NCBI GenBank assembly: GCA_010031985.1
Contig: RGYP01000095.1
Span: 1 to 7,040, forward strand
DNA length: 7,040 nucleotides
Direction: 5' to 3'
Source of the DNA: Gammaproteobacteria bacterium
Lineage (GTDB): Bacteria; Pseudomonadota; Gammaproteobacteria; Steroidobacterales; Steroidobacteraceae
This document shows, piece by piece, positions 6,497 to 7,040 of the stretch. A model generated the notes under the pieces. It was not told the DNA's origin, did no database searches, and saw only the letters and a program-made list of their open reading frames with translations. How positions within the stretch are numbered: position 1 is the stretch's first letter; every line of letters begins with the position of its first letter. The position numbers and the translations under genes were made by a program.

Positions 6497-7040
6497 ATGC
6501 TGCAAAAATTCAACGAAAAGAATCGCGATCTCATCGTCAACATCGACGGCAAGCTCCTGCACCGCAACGAGGCCGGCATCTCGCCGTTCGACTCGTCCGT
6601 ACAGGGGGGAGATGCCGTGTGGGAGGGACTACGGCTCTATCAGGGTCGGATCTTCAAGCTGAGCGAACATCTGGATCGCCTGCGCAACTCGGCGATGGCA
6701 CTGGCCTACGCCACGATTCCATCGCATCAAGCCATCACCGAAGAAATCCGTCGAACCCTGAGAGCTAATGGCATGTTCGACGACGTGCATATCCGGCTCA
6801 CCCTCACCCGCGGCATCAAAATCACTTCGGGCATGGATCCGAGACTCAACCAGTTCGGTCCGACGCTGATCGTGCTCGCAGAACACAAAGCCCCGGTTTA
6901 CTCGACCGCCGGGCTTTCCTTGATCACCAGCAGCGTCCGCAGATTTCCACCCGATTGTCTCGACCCGAAGATCCACCACAATAATCTGCTGCAATCGATC
7001 CTCGCCAAGATCGAAGCCAACGCCTCGGGGGCCCCCGAGG
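6497..7040 (+). CDS. Class-IV PLP aminotransferase, branched-chain aminotransferase-like (cut by window edge)
   Basis: The first 181 codons are visible, starting MLQKFNEKNRDLIVNIDGKL. The fold-type IV family covers branched-chain aminotransferase, D-amino-acid aminotransferase and aminodeoxychorismate lyase. Visible signatures are SPFDSSVQGGDAVWEGLRLY (about 35-54), the RIFKLSEHLDRL helix, RLTLTRG near 100, and DPKIHHNNLLQSILAKIEAN around Lys158, the probable PLP-binding lysine. The PLP-phosphate-binding C-terminal half lies outside the window. The sequence is not a close match to IlvE proper, so substrate and gene symbol are left open. The ATG at 6497-6499 has a weak GGAA five bases upstream, and the gene follows the sulfotransferase-like gene by 28 bases, probably in one transcript. 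Family assignment is firm; the exact reaction is unknown. Confidence 0.88.
   Translation, partial: MLQKFNEKNRDLIVNIDGKLLHRNEAGISPFDSSVQGGDAVWEGLRLYQGRIFKLSEHLDRLRNSAMALAYATIPSHQAITEEIRRTLRANGMFDDVHIRLTLTRGIKITSGMDPRLNQFGPTLIVLAEHKAPVYSTAGLSLITSSVRRFPPDCLDPKIHHNNLLQSILAKIEANASGAPE

Overview
The window is GC-rich (around 60% by eye) and densely coded, with Shine-Dalgarno sites in front of most genes. It looks like chromosomal DNA of a proteobacterium. NusA carries both C-terminal acidic repeats and RimP and IF2 are of proteobacterial type. Together with a secreted S9 peptidase this suggests a gammaproteobacterium (Xanthomonadales/Nevskiales/Steroidobacter-like), but the lineage is inference, not demonstrated.

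Layout. On the minus strand, read from high to low coordinates, lie a secreted prolyl-oligopeptidase-family serine peptidase (5617-3410), a 220-base gene-free region with hairpins and a possible promoter (3409-3190), and then rimP (3189-2719), nusA (2680-1181) and the 5' part of infB (1157 to the window edge). On the plus strand, divergent from the peptidase, are a small sulfotransferase-like P-loop protein (5719-6468) and, 28 bases later, the start of a class-IV PLP aminotransferase related to branched-chain aminotransferases (6497 to the edge).

How the genes work together. rimP-nusA-infB is the classic housekeeping operon joining 30S maturation (RimP), transcription elongation, termination and antitermination (NusA) and translation initiation (IF2). 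The peptidase is probably an unrelated neighbour that degrades peptides in the periplasm or outside the cell. The two plus-strand genes look like one operon. As I recall, plants contain proteins in which the same two domains are fused, which suggests a shared but unknown pathway.

The least ordinary parts are: (i) the peptidase-rimP gap, with two intrinsic terminator hairpins, four copies of the self-complementary hexamer GGGCCC and a -10-like box upstream of both hairpins, which is compatible with a leader attenuator; (ii) the sulfotransferase-like/aminotransferase pair; (iii) a Pro-Gly tail on the peptidase made by a 15-base tandem repeat. I saw no mobile element, CRISPR array, tRNA or rRNA.
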